DNA of 33,050 bases from Myxococcales bacterium (lineage in GTDB: Bacteria; Myxococcota_A; Polyangia; Polyangiales; SLQV01). Position 1 is the first letter of the stretch. Each line of letters begins with the position of its first letter. The DNA lies in contig SLQV01000212.1 of assembly GCA_007131285.1 (NCBI GenBank), forward strand, positions 1 through 33,050, given 5' to 3'. Under the pieces are notes generated by a model that made no database searches, was not told the DNA's origin, and was given only the letters and a program-made list of their open reading frames with translations. Both the position numbers and the translations under genes were made by a program. Positions 32,992 through 33,050 of the stretch are shown piece by piece.

Positions 32992-33050
32992 AGGCTAGGA
33001 GACATAGTGCCATCCGCGACGTGCTGGAATCGCTATTGCTGTCTGTGCGG

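Noticed and set aside
1-33050. tRNA, rRNA, CRISPR array, intact transposase or integrase gene
   Set aside because: Looked for conserved tRNA arms, regularly spaced repeats and transposase motifs; none seen by eye.

Overview
This is a high-GC bacterial window of about 33 kb, densely coded on both strands. The gene content fits Myxococcota or a related deltaproteobacterial lineage, but there is no rRNA or ribosomal protein gene to prove it. The clues are many predicted lipoproteins, a Cys-rich lipoprotein with slime-mould-type repeats, a vWA lipoprotein, an FG-GAP protein, a CAP-domain lipoprotein and a TRL-type lipoprotein. No tRNA, rRNA, CRISPR array or intact transposase gene was seen.

Layout: 184-357 is a small non-autonomous transposable element with a perfect 8-bp target duplication. 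437-1462 (-) encodes a DUF2157-like membrane protein, preceded by a long palindrome (1518-1686). 1935-6164 (+) encodes a 1409-aa membrane protein with two related periplasmic halves, followed by catalase (6271-7752). 8403-10349 (-) is another membrane protein with a large external domain. 10625-11623 (+) is the Cys-rich lipoprotein. 11710-12750 (-) is a Ca2+/Na+ antiporter. A divergent pair at 13168-14959 combines a Fur-family regulator with a COG0523/CobW GTPase and looks like a zinc homeostasis module. 15613-16686 (+) is the vWA lipoprotein and 16777-17097 (-) the TRL lipoprotein; they are separated by a very strong hairpin.

17366-20742 (+) is a probable redox-signalling cluster: an iron-alcohol-dehydrogenase-like protein that has lost most metal ligands, then a RegB-type quinone-sensing histidine kinase and its RegA-type regulator. 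20920-23130 (-) is a two-gene operon of a PTPS-III-type pterin enzyme and a COG2509 FAD protein. It is followed by a c-type cytochrome lipoprotein (+), a 670-aa lipoprotein-like protein (-), a decayed third copy of the mobile element (27045-27184), a small lipoprotein (-), a class IV aminotransferase (+), gpmA (+), a CAP-domain protein (-), the second intact mobile element (30916-31075, inverted) and an FG-GAP protein (-).

The most notable discoveries are: (1) a family of IS66-like MITEs, about 140-174 bp, in three copies of different age, with two abutting hairpins whose pairing is largely kept by wobble or paired changes; (2) the metal-site-deficient dehydrogenase beside a RegBA-like system whose kinase keeps the quinone motif but lacks the redox cysteine; (3) a candidate Zur-type operator overlapping the -35 of the COG0523 gene; (4) the internally duplicated 1409-aa protein of unknown function.
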